A program made the translations under genes and the position numbers. The notes under the pieces are model-generated. The model ran no database searches. It saw only the letters and a program-made list of their open reading frames with translations, and had not been told where the DNA came from. From contig NZ_BJUZ01000001.1 in the NCBI RefSeq assembly GCF_007988885.1, positions 434,001 to 498,000 of the forward strand: DNA of 64,000 nt, given 5' to 3'. Positions 35,713-44,026 of the stretch are shown here, piece by piece. Origin of the DNA: Gluconobacter wancherniae NBRC 103581. Its GTDB lineage: Bacteria > Pseudomonadota > Alphaproteobacteria > Acetobacterales > Acetobacteraceae. Numbering within the stretch: position 1 is the stretch's first letter; each line of letters begins with the position of its first letter.

Positions 35713-37260
35713 ATGTCCGAAGCCCTCAGCGCCGATATCAACCGCGAAATCGCCCGCCGGCGTACCTTCGCCATCATTTCCCATCCTGATGCCGGTAAGA
35801 CGACCCTCACCGAGCGCATCCTGCGTGCGGGTGGCGCGATCCAGCTCGCGGGTAATGTGCGCGCTAAGGGTGAGCGTCGGCGCACCAAATCCGACTGGAT
35901 GGGCATTGAGCGCGACCGCGGCATTTCTGTCGTGACGTCTGTCATGACGTTTGAATATGGTGGCTGCGTCTTCAACCTGCTGGATACGCCGGGCCATGAA
36001 GACTTCTCCGAGGATACTTATCGTACCCTGACGGCCGTTGATTGCGCCGTCATGGTGATTGACGCTGCGAAGGGCATTGAGGCCAGAACCCTCAAGCTGT
36101 TCGAAATTTGCCGTCTGCGCGATATTCCCATCGTTACGTTCATCAACAAGATGGATCGCGAAGCGCAGGACAGCTTTGCACTGCTCGATGAAATTGGCAG
36201 CACGCTGGCTTTGGATACGTCCCCAGCCACCTGGCCTATTGGTCGTGCCGCCAAGTTTGCGGGTACGTATGACCGCCGCACGCGCCAGGTTCATACCAAA
36301 GAACCGATTGCCGAAACCGACGAGCGCATGGTGCAGTTGCACGAAGAACTGGAACTGGTTGAGGCTGCTCTTCCGGAATTCGATCGTGAATCCTTCGATG
36401 CAGGACATCTTTCGCCGGTATTCTTTGGCTCGGCCATGAAGGAGATCGGTGTGACTGATCTTCTTGATGCATTGGTGGCCTATGGTCCTGCGCCCAGAGC
36501 CCAGCAGACTGAATCTCGCGAAGTGCGGGCAAATGAAGAGCAGGTGACGGCGCTCGTTTTCAAGATCCAGGCCAACATGGATCCCAACCACCGCGATCGT
36601 ATGGCTTTCGCGCGTGTGTGCTCAGGCAAGCTGATGCGTGGCATGCGCCTGAAGCATGTGCGGACTGGAAAGCAGTTTGCGCTGCATACGCCTCAGTTCT
36701 TCTTTGCCCGTGACCGTCAGCTTGCCGAGGAAGCCTTTGGTGGTGATGTGGTTGGTATTCCCAACCATGGGACGTTGCGCATTGGCGACACGCTGACGGA
36801 ATCGGAAGATCTGCGCTTCACGGGTGTGCCGCACTTTGCGCCAGAAATTCTACGTCGTGTCCGACTCGATGATGCCATGAAGGCTAAGAAGCTGCGTCAG
36901 GCGCTTGTTGAACTCGCGGAGGAGGGCGTTGTTCAGCTTTTCCGTCCACAAGACGGGTTGCCGCCGATCGTTGGTGTGGTTGGGACGCTCCAGCTCGATG
37001 TTCTGCAATCACGTCTGAAGGGTGAATATGGTGTGGGTATCGGCTTTGAGAGCACGCCCTATACACTGGCAAGATGGGTGACCGGAGAGAGGGCGAAGAT
37101 GGAAGATTTCGCCATGCTCAACCGCTCTGCAATGTGTGATGATCTGGATGGAGATCCAGTGTTTCTGGCCAGCTCATCCTTCATGATGCGTCGGGCCGTG
37201 GAGACCAATCCCGATCTTGCATTTCATGACATCAAGCAGATCGGCATGGCTTCCGTCTGA
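35713..37260 (+). CDS. prfC: Peptide chain release factor 3
   Basis: GTPase that recycles RF1/RF2 from the ribosome. 515 residues: SADINREIARRRTFAIISHPDAGKTTLTERIL (P-loop, about residue 25), DRGISVVTSVMTF (G2), LLDTPGHEDFSEDTYRTL (G3) and FINKMDRE (G4). The conserved domain ends FEST...RWVTGE. Short N-terminus and the DTYRTLTAVD signature separate RF3 from EF-G and TypA. The ATG at 35713 follows CGGAGCC; the extra 27 codons to 35632 would cover the rpsD terminator. Confidence 0.95.
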   Translation: MSEALSADINREIARRRTFAIISHPDAGKTTLTERILRAGGAIQLAGNVRAKGERRRTKSDWMGIERDRGISVVTSVMTFEYGGCVFNLLDTPGHEDFSEDTYRTLTAVDCAVMVIDAAKGIEARTLKLFEICRLRDIPIVTFINKMDREAQDSFALLDEIGSTLALDTSPATWPIGRAAKFAGTYDRRTRQVHTKEPIAETDERMVQLHEELELVEAALPEFDRESFDAGHLSPVFFGSAMKEIGVTDLLDALVAYGPAPRAQQTESREVRANEEQVTALVFKIQANMDPNHRDRMAFARVCSGKLMRGMRLKHVRTGKQFALHTPQFFFARDRQLAEEAFGGDVVGIPNHGTLRIGDTLTESEDLRFTGVPHFAPEILRRVRLDDAMKAKKLRQALVELAEEGVVQLFRPQDGLPPIVGVVGTLQLDVLQSRLKGEYGVGIGFESTPYTLARWVTGERAKMEDFAMLNRSAMCDDLDGDPVFLASSSFMMRRAVETNPDLAFHDIKQIGMASV

Positions 37261-37261
37261 G

Positions 37262-37298
37262 AAAGCCCCGGTTCCGAAAGGTTCCGGGGTTTCTTTTT
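37262..37298 (+). terminator. Intrinsic terminator of prfC
   Basis: AAAGCCCCGG (37262-37271) pairs with CCGGGGTTT (37284-37292), with a small interrupted inner stem, then T-rich 37291-37298. Begins one base after the prfC stop and ends 5 bases before the convergent ABC permease stop. Confidence 0.8.
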
Positions 37299-37302
37299 GC
37301 TA

Positions 37303-38208
37303 TCAGATGGGCTCTGCGCGACGGCGCAGCCAGATTGTCAGGGCCAGGCAGACAATGCCGACAACAATTCCTATCAGCAGGCCATTGAGGTCTAGCGTAT
37401 GATGCGTGGTGGGTGCGCCGTGTTGCAGGGTGAATTGATGAATATTCAAGCCGTCTCCGCGTGAGTATGAGCCTTGGAAAAGTCTGTTTTGACTACCGCG
37501 CCCAGGGGAATCAAACAGTCTGTCCCATACGGTACTGGTGATGCGGCTGGTGTTGAGCAGGAAAAATTCTGCAATTCCGAGAGCTGCCAGCACGCCTAGT
37601 ACCCATCCGGCTGGAATGGAACGCACCAGGACTGAGACAACGAACAGAACCCCGTAAACCGGGAACCACCAAAGCGCGTTGATCAGGGCATATAAGATGT
37701 AATTGCTCATCATCACGGTGACGCCCTGAGAGGACGTCAGGGCAGCGAGTGTTAAGCCAAAATCAATCCTGCCGGCGATGGAGAGCGTTATGACGCTGAT
37801 CCAGTTCAGGACAAGGACGAGAGCGGGCACAGCAAAAAGTACGATGCTTGCTTTTGCGAGGACGCTCATAAAATCGGAAACGGGCATGGATTTCCAGAAG
37901 AGGATCGAGAGGTCCTTACGCTCGTTGTAGAATGTTCCCAACGCATAAATGCAGCTGACCGCCATGCCGGACAGTGCAGCAACATGGGTAATGGCATCGG
38001 TTGCGCCTCGGAACACGTCTGCAGGGTCCATGTTGTCGAGGCTATGCAGGGATGCCTTGCTCAGGCCCATGCATGTAAGGAGTAGGGAGAGGAGCGTCAG
38101 TGCCGTAGGTACGACGACGAGGAAGCGATTTCCCCATAATTCCCTTCTCACCGTCCAGATAAACTGGTTCCATGCGAGTGTATTACGGTTTACCGAACGC
38201 CCGTTCAT
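37303..38208 (-). CDS. ABC-2 type transporter permease
   Basis: 301-residue membrane protein, about six helices. N-terminal FIWTVRRELWGNRFLVVVPTALTLLSLLL, a large loop after helix 1, then GMAVSCIYALGTFYNERKDLSILFWKSMPVSD, which is typical of ABC-2 permeases (YERKD...LFWKSLPVSD). Overlaps the ATPase gene by 4 bases. Together with the GntR gene it forms a YtrA-type operon, like those that respond to cell-wall antibiotics or membrane stress in other bacteria; substrate unknown here. Confidence 0.85.
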   Translation of the reverse strand: MNGRSVNRNTLAWNQFIWTVRRELWGNRFLVVVPTALTLLSLLLTCMGLSKASLHSLDNMDPADVFRGATDAITHVAALSGMAVSCIYALGTFYNERKDLSILFWKSMPVSDFMSVLAKASIVLFAVPALVLVLNWISVITLSIAGRIDFGLTLAALTSSQGVTVMMSNYILYALINALWWFPVYGVLFVVSVLVRSIPAGWVLGVLAALGIAEFFLLNTSRITSTVWDRLFDSPGRGSQNRLFQGSYSRGDGLNIHQFTLQHGAPTTHHTLDLNGLLIGIVVGIVCLALTIWLRRRAEPI

Positions 38209-39080
38209 GCTGCGTGTCCTTCTTTCCTAGGGCGTCCCTGAGCCATGAGAACCAGAAACAGGTCGGCCAGTTTGGGCTGCCGGGTTTCGCCGAGTTGTTT
38301 CAGTTCGTCTTTCGGAACGCCATCAAACAGCATGATCGATTGTCCGAGCACGAGCCGCTCATTCAGAGGGTTCAGCGCACGGGCTGTTTCTGTCGTGTCT
38401 GGTCGGGGTTTGAGTTCCGTGAACCGCGTTTCAAGGTTGGCCATGCTGTCCTGAAGGGTGATTCGGCCATCTCCAATGAGGATGACGTCTGTCAGGATGT
38501 CTTCGATTTCCTCGATCTGATGCGTCGTGACGAGGATGGTGCGGTCATGATCGAAATAATCGTTCAAAAGTGTGATGTAGAACTCCCGCCGATACAGGAG
38601 ATCCAGCCCGAGGGTCGGTTCATCAAGGACCAGCAGCTTTGCATCAATCGCCATCACGAGAGCCAGATGCAACTGCGCGGTCATGCCTTTTGAGAGGTCC
38701 CGGATACGCGAGCGACGCTGGATGTCTGTGCGGGAGAGGAAGGTTTCTGCCTTGGCGCGGTCGAAGCGGGGATGGACACCCTCGACATAGTCCAGCACCT
38801 GCCAGACTTTCATCCAGCGGGGGAGGAGTGCCACATCTGCAATGAAGCAGACATCCTGCATCATTGCATGACGCTCATGCCATGGATCGCGGCCGAGCAC
38901 CTTGAGGGAGCCTTCATAGGGAACGAGACCGAGGATGGCGTTCAGGGCGGTGGTTTTGCCTGCACCATTTGGTCCGATCAGTCCGACGATCCGCCCGGAT
39001 GGAATTGATAGGTCGATACCATGTACGCCCTTGCCGCCACGATGAACTTTGCGCAGGTTTTTGGCTTCAATGCAGATCAT
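38205..39080 (-). CDS. ABC transporter ATP-binding protein
   Basis: 291 residues. Walker A GPNGAGKTTALNAILG (about 37-52), signature region RIRDLSKGMTAQLHLALVMA and Walker B LLVLDEPTLGLD, followed by VTTHQIEEIE (H-loop). The signature reads LSKGMTAQ, degenerate relative to LSGGQ but common in this subfamily. Starts by ATGA overlap with the GntR gene at 39077-39080. Confidence 0.92.
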   Translation of the reverse strand: MICIEAKNLRKVHRGGKGVHGIDLSIPSGRIVGLIGPNGAGKTTALNAILGLVPYEGSLKVLGRDPWHERHAMMQDVCFIADVALLPRWMKVWQVLDYVEGVHPRFDRAKAETFLSRTDIQRRSRIRDLSKGMTAQLHLALVMAIDAKLLVLDEPTLGLDLLYRREFYITLLNDYFDHDRTILVTTHQIEEIEDILTDVILIGDGRITLQDSMANLETRFTELKPRPDTTETARALNPLNERLVLGQSIMLFDGVPKDELKQLGETRQPKLADLFLVLMAQGRPRKEGHAA

Positions 39081-39436
39081 TGCCCGTTCTCCTGATTCAG
39101 AAGTTCTTCCAGGCTGAGCCCTAGTCGACGGATGGTTCGCAGTGTTTCGGGCCATTGCTCATCGAGAAATTTCTGCCGCTCAGTTCCTGCAAGGCGCTTC
39201 AGGGCGCCGGGGGCTACAAACATTCCCAGGCCTCGACGCTTTTCGACCAGTCCGTCATCTGAAAGCTGCTGATAGGCTTTCATCACCGTCAGTGGGTTGA
39301 CCTGACATTCGGCAGCAGTCTGCCTGACGGAGGGAATAGGGTCCCCTTCGCTTATGACGCCATCCAGCATCATACCGACCACCCTGTCGCGGATCTGTTG
39401 ATAGATTGGCTGGGTGTCATTCCATGCACCATCCAT
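39077..39436 (-). CDS. GntR family regulator, YtrA subfamily
   Basis: 119 residues: winged-helix DNA-binding domain (QPIYQQIRDRVVGMMLDGVISEGDPIPSVRQTAAECQVNPLTVMKAYQQLSDDGLVEKRRGLGMFV in positions 9-75) and a short C-terminal helix pair, no effector domain. That is the YtrA layout, which represses a downstream ABC transporter operon. Both transporter genes follow with overlaps, and a palindromic operator lies upstream at 39500-39521. Confidence 0.9.
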   Translation of the reverse strand: MDGAWNDTQPIYQQIRDRVVGMMLDGVISEGDPIPSVRQTAAECQVNPLTVMKAYQQLSDDGLVEKRRGLGMFVAPGALKRLAGTERQKFLDEQWPETLRTIRRLGLSLEELLNQENGQ

Positions 39437-39499
39437 ATCGTGCTCCTGCGTCGTATCACCATCCGGATTTCGTTCTGCATGTCTCGATCCTCCGATATG

Positions 39500-39521
39500 G
39501 TGTTATACATAACTATATCAC
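39500..39521. promoter_or_regulatory. Candidate operator of the GntR/YtrA regulator
   Basis: Imperfect inverted repeat GTGTTATA-CATAAC-TATATCAC, 7 of 8 positions matching, nested inside a second perfect repeat (TCCGATAT at 39491-39498, ATATCGGA at 39523-39530). It lies 64 bases upstream of the regulator start, in the only AT-rich patch of this gap, where the promoter should be. Autorepression is inferred from the YtrA family. Confidence 0.5.
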
Positions 39522-39596
39522 TATATCGGAAGCAAGCTGAATCGTCCGTTAGAATCGCGCTTTCTCACACTTGCAGACGGACGGCCTTTTTTACGA

Positions 39597-40100
39597 TCAG
39601 TTCCGGTTGCGCTGGAGTTTCTCGTAGCGCGCAATCAGGCGATTGCGTCGGAGGTTGGATAGTTTCTGGATCCAGAAAGTGCCGTTCAACTGATCAAGCT
39701 CGTGTTGATGGCACGCTGCTCGGAAGCCGTCTGCTGCTTCGATATGCGTTTCTCCGTCCAGATCCTGATAGCGGACATGGAGTTGCGCAGGACGTTCGAC
39801 CTGCTCACTCACCCCAGACATCGATATGCTGCCTTCTTCGTGTCGGGCAGTGTTGTCCGAGATCCAGATAATTTCTGGATTGATGTATGTCTGTGGCTCT
39901 GGCGCATCGGGCAGTTCCAGAACAACGACGCGTTGCAGGACGCCAATATGTGGCGCTGTGATTCCAAGTCCCTTTACCGAACGAAGTGTATCCAGCAGAT
40001 CGGTAGCAAGCGCTCTTAGAGGCGCATCGAAATTTGCCACTGGTGCAGCTTTTTCGCGGAGCACCTGGTCGGGATATTTCACGATTTGACGTATGGTCAT
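39597..40100 (-). CDS. Peptide deformylase-like protein lacking two metal ligands
   Basis: 167 residues, full-length PDF fold. Peptide deformylase removes the N-formyl group using a metal held by one Cys and two His. Here motif 1 (GxGxAAxQ) reads GLGITAPH (residues 44-51, Gln changed to His), motif 2 (EGCLS) reads EGSIS with Ser91 at the metal Cys position, and motif 3 (HExDH) reads HELDQ with Gln137 in place of the second His. Only His133 and Glu134 remain. It starts by ATGA overlap with mtnK. Likely inactive as a classical deformylase or changed in chemistry; a true PDF should exist elsewhere in the genome. Confidence 0.85.
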   Translation of the reverse strand: MTIRQIVKYPDQVLREKAAPVANFDAPLRALATDLLDTLRSVKGLGITAPHIGVLQRVVVLELPDAPEPQTYINPEIIWISDNTARHEEGSISMSGVSEQVERPAQLHVRYQDLDGETHIEAADGFRAACHQHELDQLNGTFWIQKLSNLRRNRLIARYEKLQRNRN

Positions 40101-41320
40101 GTCAGGCTCGGTGCGCCTGTAGCCGGGGATGGGCACAAGAGGGCAAAAAGCGCGTCGGGGCTCTCTATTGCTTCCGCGCTCATGATGAGGGTGCGTCCGA
40201 TTTCGAGGGCACGTTTTCGGGCCGTGGTGCGGGCAGCATCATCGGGGCAGAGGCTATAATCTGCGACCTGTGCAAAGCCTATGGTCCGGCGAATTATCTC
40301 AAGTCCTGCGAAACCTGCGGTATCGCGCAGTATTCCCAGAAGCATATCCTGTACCATCGTCAGGCGCGCTGCATCGTCTTCGAGCAAGCCGCCGACGTCT
40401 CCACCGCCCTGCGATACAAGTGTCTGAAACTGCTCTGCAAAAGCGGCCCAGAACACACGCATTTCGTGTTCCATAGCGGGCATTTTCTGCGGCGCAGCAC
40501 ATGCATGCAGCGCGAGGTTGCCCAGATAGAGGCCGCAATCGAAACCGATCGGCCCCATGGTTGCGAATTCACCGTCAATGACGCGCACGTCTCTCTCGTG
40601 CAGCATGATGGAGCCGGTGTGGAGGTCCCCGTGCAGCAGGGCCTGTCGGCATGTGAGGAAGATGTTCTGAAGGCGGGAGATGGCAGCGTGGAGAGGTCTG
40701 TCTGTGCGCAGAGCCTCGACGGCAGAGAGCAGGGCTGGCTCTGGCTCAGGATTGCGGGTGCAGACACGATACGGGTCGTTCAGAATCAGATCGACGGTAA
40801 TGCGTGTTAGCGCGGTGTTACCTGCGAAATCGGCGAGCAGGCGAGAGCCTTCCTCGAATGGTCGTGTGGTCCAGCCTGTGGTGTGAACCGTCTGTGCCAC
40901 GTATTGGCCGATTGTCTCTGAAAATCCCGGTGTCACCTGATCCGCGATCAGTGCCGAACGCAGAACTGTATGAGGGCTCAGGCATTCCATGACGAGCAGG
41001 AAGAGGTCTGCGTCGTAATGGAAAAGCTTTGGTGCCAGACCGGTGACTGCGGCCTCCGTGGCGCGCATGTAGCGTGCCTCGTAGAGCGCACGTTCAAGCG
41101 GCATTGGCCAGTCTGGGGCTACACGCACATGAGGCAGGGCCTGCTTGCAGCACAGGCTGCTATCCAAGCCATGCACGAGGAAGACGCTGTTCAGGTTTCC
41201 ATCGCTGACTTCTTTGATGGACCATTCCTCGGGTTTGCCGCCCAGTTGCGTGCTTAGCGTGATCTGGGTGGAGAGCCAGATCCGAAGATCTGCACTGTCG
41301 AAGGTACGGTAAAGACTCAT
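40097..41320 (-). CDS. mtnK: S-methyl-5-thioribose kinase
   Basis: Phosphorylates 5-methylthioribose in methionine salvage. 407 residues. Kinase-like fold with HGDLHTGSIML (catalytic loop, about residue 235) and IDGEFATMGPIGFDCGLYLGNL (metal-binding stretch; canonical form IDPEFAFYGPMGFDIG). N-terminal VSDGNLNSVFLV is the Gly-rich loop. ATG 41320 overlaps the Nudix stop (ATGA); the ORF extends to 41440 without ribosome site. The partner isomerase mtnA and dehydratase mtnB are not in the window. Confidence 0.9.
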   Translation of the reverse strand: MSLYRTFDSADLRIWLSTQITLSTQLGGKPEEWSIKEVSDGNLNSVFLVHGLDSSLCCKQALPHVRVAPDWPMPLERALYEARYMRATEAAVTGLAPKLFHYDADLFLLVMECLSPHTVLRSALIADQVTPGFSETIGQYVAQTVHTTGWTTRPFEEGSRLLADFAGNTALTRITVDLILNDPYRVCTRNPEPEPALLSAVEALRTDRPLHAAISRLQNIFLTCRQALLHGDLHTGSIMLHERDVRVIDGEFATMGPIGFDCGLYLGNLALHACAAPQKMPAMEHEMRVFWAAFAEQFQTLVSQGGGDVGGLLEDDAARLTMVQDMLLGILRDTAGFAGLEIIRRTIGFAQVADYSLCPDDAARTTARKRALEIGRTLIMSAEAIESPDALFALLCPSPATGAPSLT

Positions 41321-42027
41321 GAAGGGTACTCCACAGTGTCTAGCATGGCTCTCAGGGTCGGGACGATGTTTCCGTCTGGAGTTCGTCCTGTCTGCATCAG
41401 AAAGAGTGCGCCATATTCCGCATTGCCCTCGTTGAGGCAACGTTTTTGCAGGTCGGGAAAACCAATCGAAACACTGATTTCGATTCCGATATCAACGATA
41501 TGGGAGTCTGGATGTTCGCAGGCGAGAAGGCATGCACCAATCCGGCATTCGGAACTCTTGAGGCCCAGTTCTTCTTCGCATTCCGCTGCAAGCTGGGCTG
41601 CCAGATCTATCTCTGTTTCTCCAGCGCGGCTTTCCACATTCCCGGCCGGTACGCCTTGCCAGAATGACGGAAGATAGAGGGCCTTTTGTGAGCGTTGTCC
41701 GATCACTACACCATCTGGCGTTTTCATCAGCCCGACGACAGCAAGTGGCCGAAGAATGTTTGCACCGAAAATATGAGGTTCTTTCATTTGAGCCAAAACT
41801 CTGCGGAATTCGGACCAGTGCCCGCTGATCAGGTCTGCCTGGATATGGTCAACGCAGAAAACACGCCCGTTATAGAGTTCAGGATATTGTTTGAGTGCAT
41901 TATCCCAATGTTTCTGTATATTTTTCTCAATGTCTTGCGCGAGAATTGGCATCTGTCTGCTGGCAATCACCTGCACCTGAGGCGCTAACGCGGTTACTGA
42001 CCATTCTGCAGAATTGAGTGCTGTCAT
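41317..42027 (-). CDS. Nudix hydrolase-like protein, first gene of the mtnK operon
   Basis: 236 residues. N-terminal part (about 1-105) has no recognised domain (FNG-type sequence YPELYNGRVFCVDHIQAD). The C-terminal Nudix domain holds a divergent box: the core AECEEELGL is present but the usual Arg is Ala and the first Glu is shifted by one. This subtype resembles the eukaryotic NUDT-like proteins with an N-terminal extension. ATG 42027 has GGAG 7 bases upstream. Stop overlaps mtnK (ATGA). Role in methylthioribose or nucleotide recycling is inference from the operon. Confidence 0.75.
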   Translation of the reverse strand: MTALNSAEWSVTALAPQVQVIASRQMPILAQDIEKNIQKHWDNALKQYPELYNGRVFCVDHIQADLISGHWSEFRRVLAQMKEPHIFGANILRPLAVVGLMKTPDGVVIGQRSQKALYLPSFWQGVPAGNVESRAGETEIDLAAQLAAECEEELGLKSSECRIGACLLACEHPDSHIVDIGIEISVSIGFPDLQKRCLNEGNAEYGALFLMQTGRTPDGNIVPTLRAMLDTVEYPS

Positions 42028-42099
42028 AAATCGCTCCGGCGATGGTGATCTGAGATGCGAAAGCAACTGGCACACAGATTTTGCGCTAGACTGAACGCC

Positions 42100-43200
42100 A
42101 TGCAGATTTTCTCTTGCCCATCATGCGGCAACACCGTCTTTTTTGAAAACAGCCATTGTGAGCGTTGTGGCTCCCAACTCGGTTATGATCCGGGGGAGGG
42201 GCGTATGCGTGCCGTCAGGTCTGTTGCCGAAGATATTGTCCAGGGCGTGGATCGGGCTGCTTTTCGTTTTTGTGCAAATGCAGAATACGAGGTCTGCAAC
42301 TGGCTCCTGCCTGCGCATAGTGACGATGTATTTTGTGTAGCGTGTCGTCATAACCGGATGGTTCCGGATCTCTCAGTTCCAGAAAACCTGGAGAAATGGC
42401 GCACGCTAGAGCGCGCCAAGCACCGTCTTGTGTATTCGATGCTACGTCTGAAAATTCCAATGAGCACGCGTCGGGAAAATCCCCTGGAGGGGCTCGCATT
42501 TGATTTTCTGGCGGACGATCCTGCTGGAACACGCGTCATGACAGGACATGCGGCTGGCCTCGTTACGATTGCGCTGCGTGAGGCAGATGATGTCGAGCGT
42601 GAGCGTATGCGCGTTGAAATGGGGGAGTATTATCGGACGGTCTTAGGGCATTTCCGCCACGAAATCGGCCACTACGTCTGGAACGTGATGGTTCGTGATG
42701 GAGGGTATCTCGAGGAGTGCCGCGAACGCTTTGGGGATGATCGCGAAGATTATGGCGATGCGCTGGAGCGACATTACCAAAACGGCCCACCGACTGATTG
42801 GACGGAAAACTTTGTGACTTCCTACGCGACGATGCATCCGTGGGAAGATTTTGCAGAAACCTGGGCGCATTACCTGCATATTGTCGATACAATCGAGACA
42901 GGCTGGAGCTATGGGATCAGTACGCATCCACATGTTGTGGAAGGTAATGTCCTGAGTACAGATGCAGCATACGATCCAACGCAGGATGGTCCGTTTTCTA
43001 GGTTGGCTGACACCTGGTTTCCTCTGACGTCCCTGATGAATAGCCTCAACAGAGGCATGGGGCTTGCAGATTTTTATCCGTTCAAGCTGACGCCGCCGGT
43101 ATTGCGCAAAATGTCGTTTATTCATCGGCTGGTGCACGGGCGTGCGCTTCCAGACGAAGGGGATCAGGGAGGTGCCAGCGTTACCGAGACCGGGCAGTGA
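42100..43200 (+). CDS. Zinc-ribbon putative metallopeptidase
   Basis: 366 residues. N-terminal zinc ribbon with CPSCG and CERCG (residues 5-22), then a second Cys cluster near CVACRHN. The catalytic stretch is LGHFRHEIGHYVWN with HExxH (about residue 205), and a later ENFVTSYATMHPWEDFAETWAHYLHI supplies a downstream Glu/His. This matches the bacterial putative zinc-binding metallopeptidase family (Peptidase_Mx type). Start at 42100 gives the family-like MQIFSCPSCG; the frame from 42055 is longer but has no better ribosome site. Divergent from the Nudix operon; the 3' end overlaps the next gene by 37 bases. Confidence 0.8.
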   Translation: MQIFSCPSCGNTVFFENSHCERCGSQLGYDPGEGRMRAVRSVAEDIVQGVDRAAFRFCANAEYEVCNWLLPAHSDDVFCVACRHNRMVPDLSVPENLEKWRTLERAKHRLVYSMLRLKIPMSTRRENPLEGLAFDFLADDPAGTRVMTGHAAGLVTIALREADDVERERMRVEMGEYYRTVLGHFRHEIGHYVWNVMVRDGGYLEECRERFGDDREDYGDALERHYQNGPPTDWTENFVTSYATMHPWEDFAETWAHYLHIVDTIETGWSYGISTHPHVVEGNVLSTDAAYDPTQDGPFSRLADTWFPLTSLMNSLNRGMGLADFYPFKLTPPVLRKMSFIHRLVHGRALPDEGDQGGASVTETGQ

Positions 43201-44000
43201 TCTGACAGACCCTGCGGCGTGTTTGTGTCGTTGCGGTATGTCATGACCCGAAGGCTGTCTGGAACGAGCCATGAGCGGGCAGCGTTGCCAAGAATGATGT
43301 GGTCGATGAAATACTCACCGCCCCAGCATGGACTGGCCATTCCGGCGGTGGTGAGTGTAACCGGTTCATCAGCCTCGATCTGCTCCATGAGCGGGTCATG
43401 GAGGGTCAGGCGCCGGTTGAAGTCTCCCAGTACCGCGTAGGCCTCACCATCATCCTGACGTTCGAGCATCCAGTTCTCAAGGATGGCAAACTGCTCGTAT
43501 AAAGTGGGGCAGGAATGTTGGCGCTGCTTCAGCGGCTGGTCCCAGCATCCTGTTTTGAGATGCACGACCAGTAGCCTGAGAGAGGCAGAACCATCTTTGA
43601 TCGTGACATCCAGACCTCCACGAAGCTGGTGTGCGGCCGTTGGGCTTGCCACATTCAGCGCGGAGAGGGGCTCGTTGATCTGAATATGCAACCCGCGTCT
43701 GACAGCTAGCCCGACTTTCTGAATAACGGGGTCGGTTGAGAGCACGAGCTGGTATTGGGCCGTATCGAAAACACGTTCGGCTGCGGGTGTTCCGTCTACT
43801 TCCTGAAATCCGATAATGTCGGCGTTCAGATGCTTTGCGTAAGATCTGAGGCGCTCGAAATCTTCCGGTTTGCGGGGGTGAACGTTATTCGGAAGTTCCG
43901 GGTCCCCGTCATGGCGCAGCGTGAGCCAGTCCATGTTCCAGGTTGCCAGCTTAAGAGATTCTGCGCTGGCGGTAGTAGTCCTGATGGCTGCAATGGCCAT
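43164..44000 (-). CDS. Endonuclease/exonuclease/phosphatase family protein, probably secreted
   Basis: 278 residues from the ATG at 44000. Motifs of the fold: KLATWNMDWLTLR (Asn), IIGFQEVDG (metal Glu), VVHLKTGC, VLGDFNRRL (Asp-Asn) and LSDHCPVSV (catalytic Asp-His). The N-terminus MAIAAIRTTTASA looks like the end of a signal peptide. In-frame sequence upstream (LRFPAAFFVL) completes it and begins with a CTG at 44030 that overlaps the carbonic anhydrase stop (CTGA) with AGGAAG 7 bases before it, so a CTG start is plausible. Substrate (DNA, phospholipid or other) unknown. Confidence 0.8.
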   Translation of the reverse strand: MAIAAIRTTTASAESLKLATWNMDWLTLRHDGDPELPNNVHPRKPEDFERLRSYAKHLNADIIGFQEVDGTPAAERVFDTAQYQLVLSTDPVIQKVGLAVRRGLHIQINEPLSALNVASPTAAHQLRGGLDVTIKDGSASLRLLVVHLKTGCWDQPLKQRQHSCPTLYEQFAILENWMLERQDDGEAYAVLGDFNRRLTLHDPLMEQIEADEPVTLTTAGMASPCWGGEYFIDHIILGNAARSWLVPDSLRVMTYRNDTNTPQGLSDHCPVSVTLAPP

Positions 44001-44026
44001 CAGGACAAAGAAAGCTGCTGGAAATC

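Noticed and set aside
39597-40100. Frameshift or pseudogene explanation for the odd deformylase
   Set aside because: The frame is intact, of full family length, coupled by an exact ATGA overlap, and conserved PDF framework residues (VERPAQLHV, ADGFRAACHQHE) are kept. Substitutions are confined to the active-site motifs.
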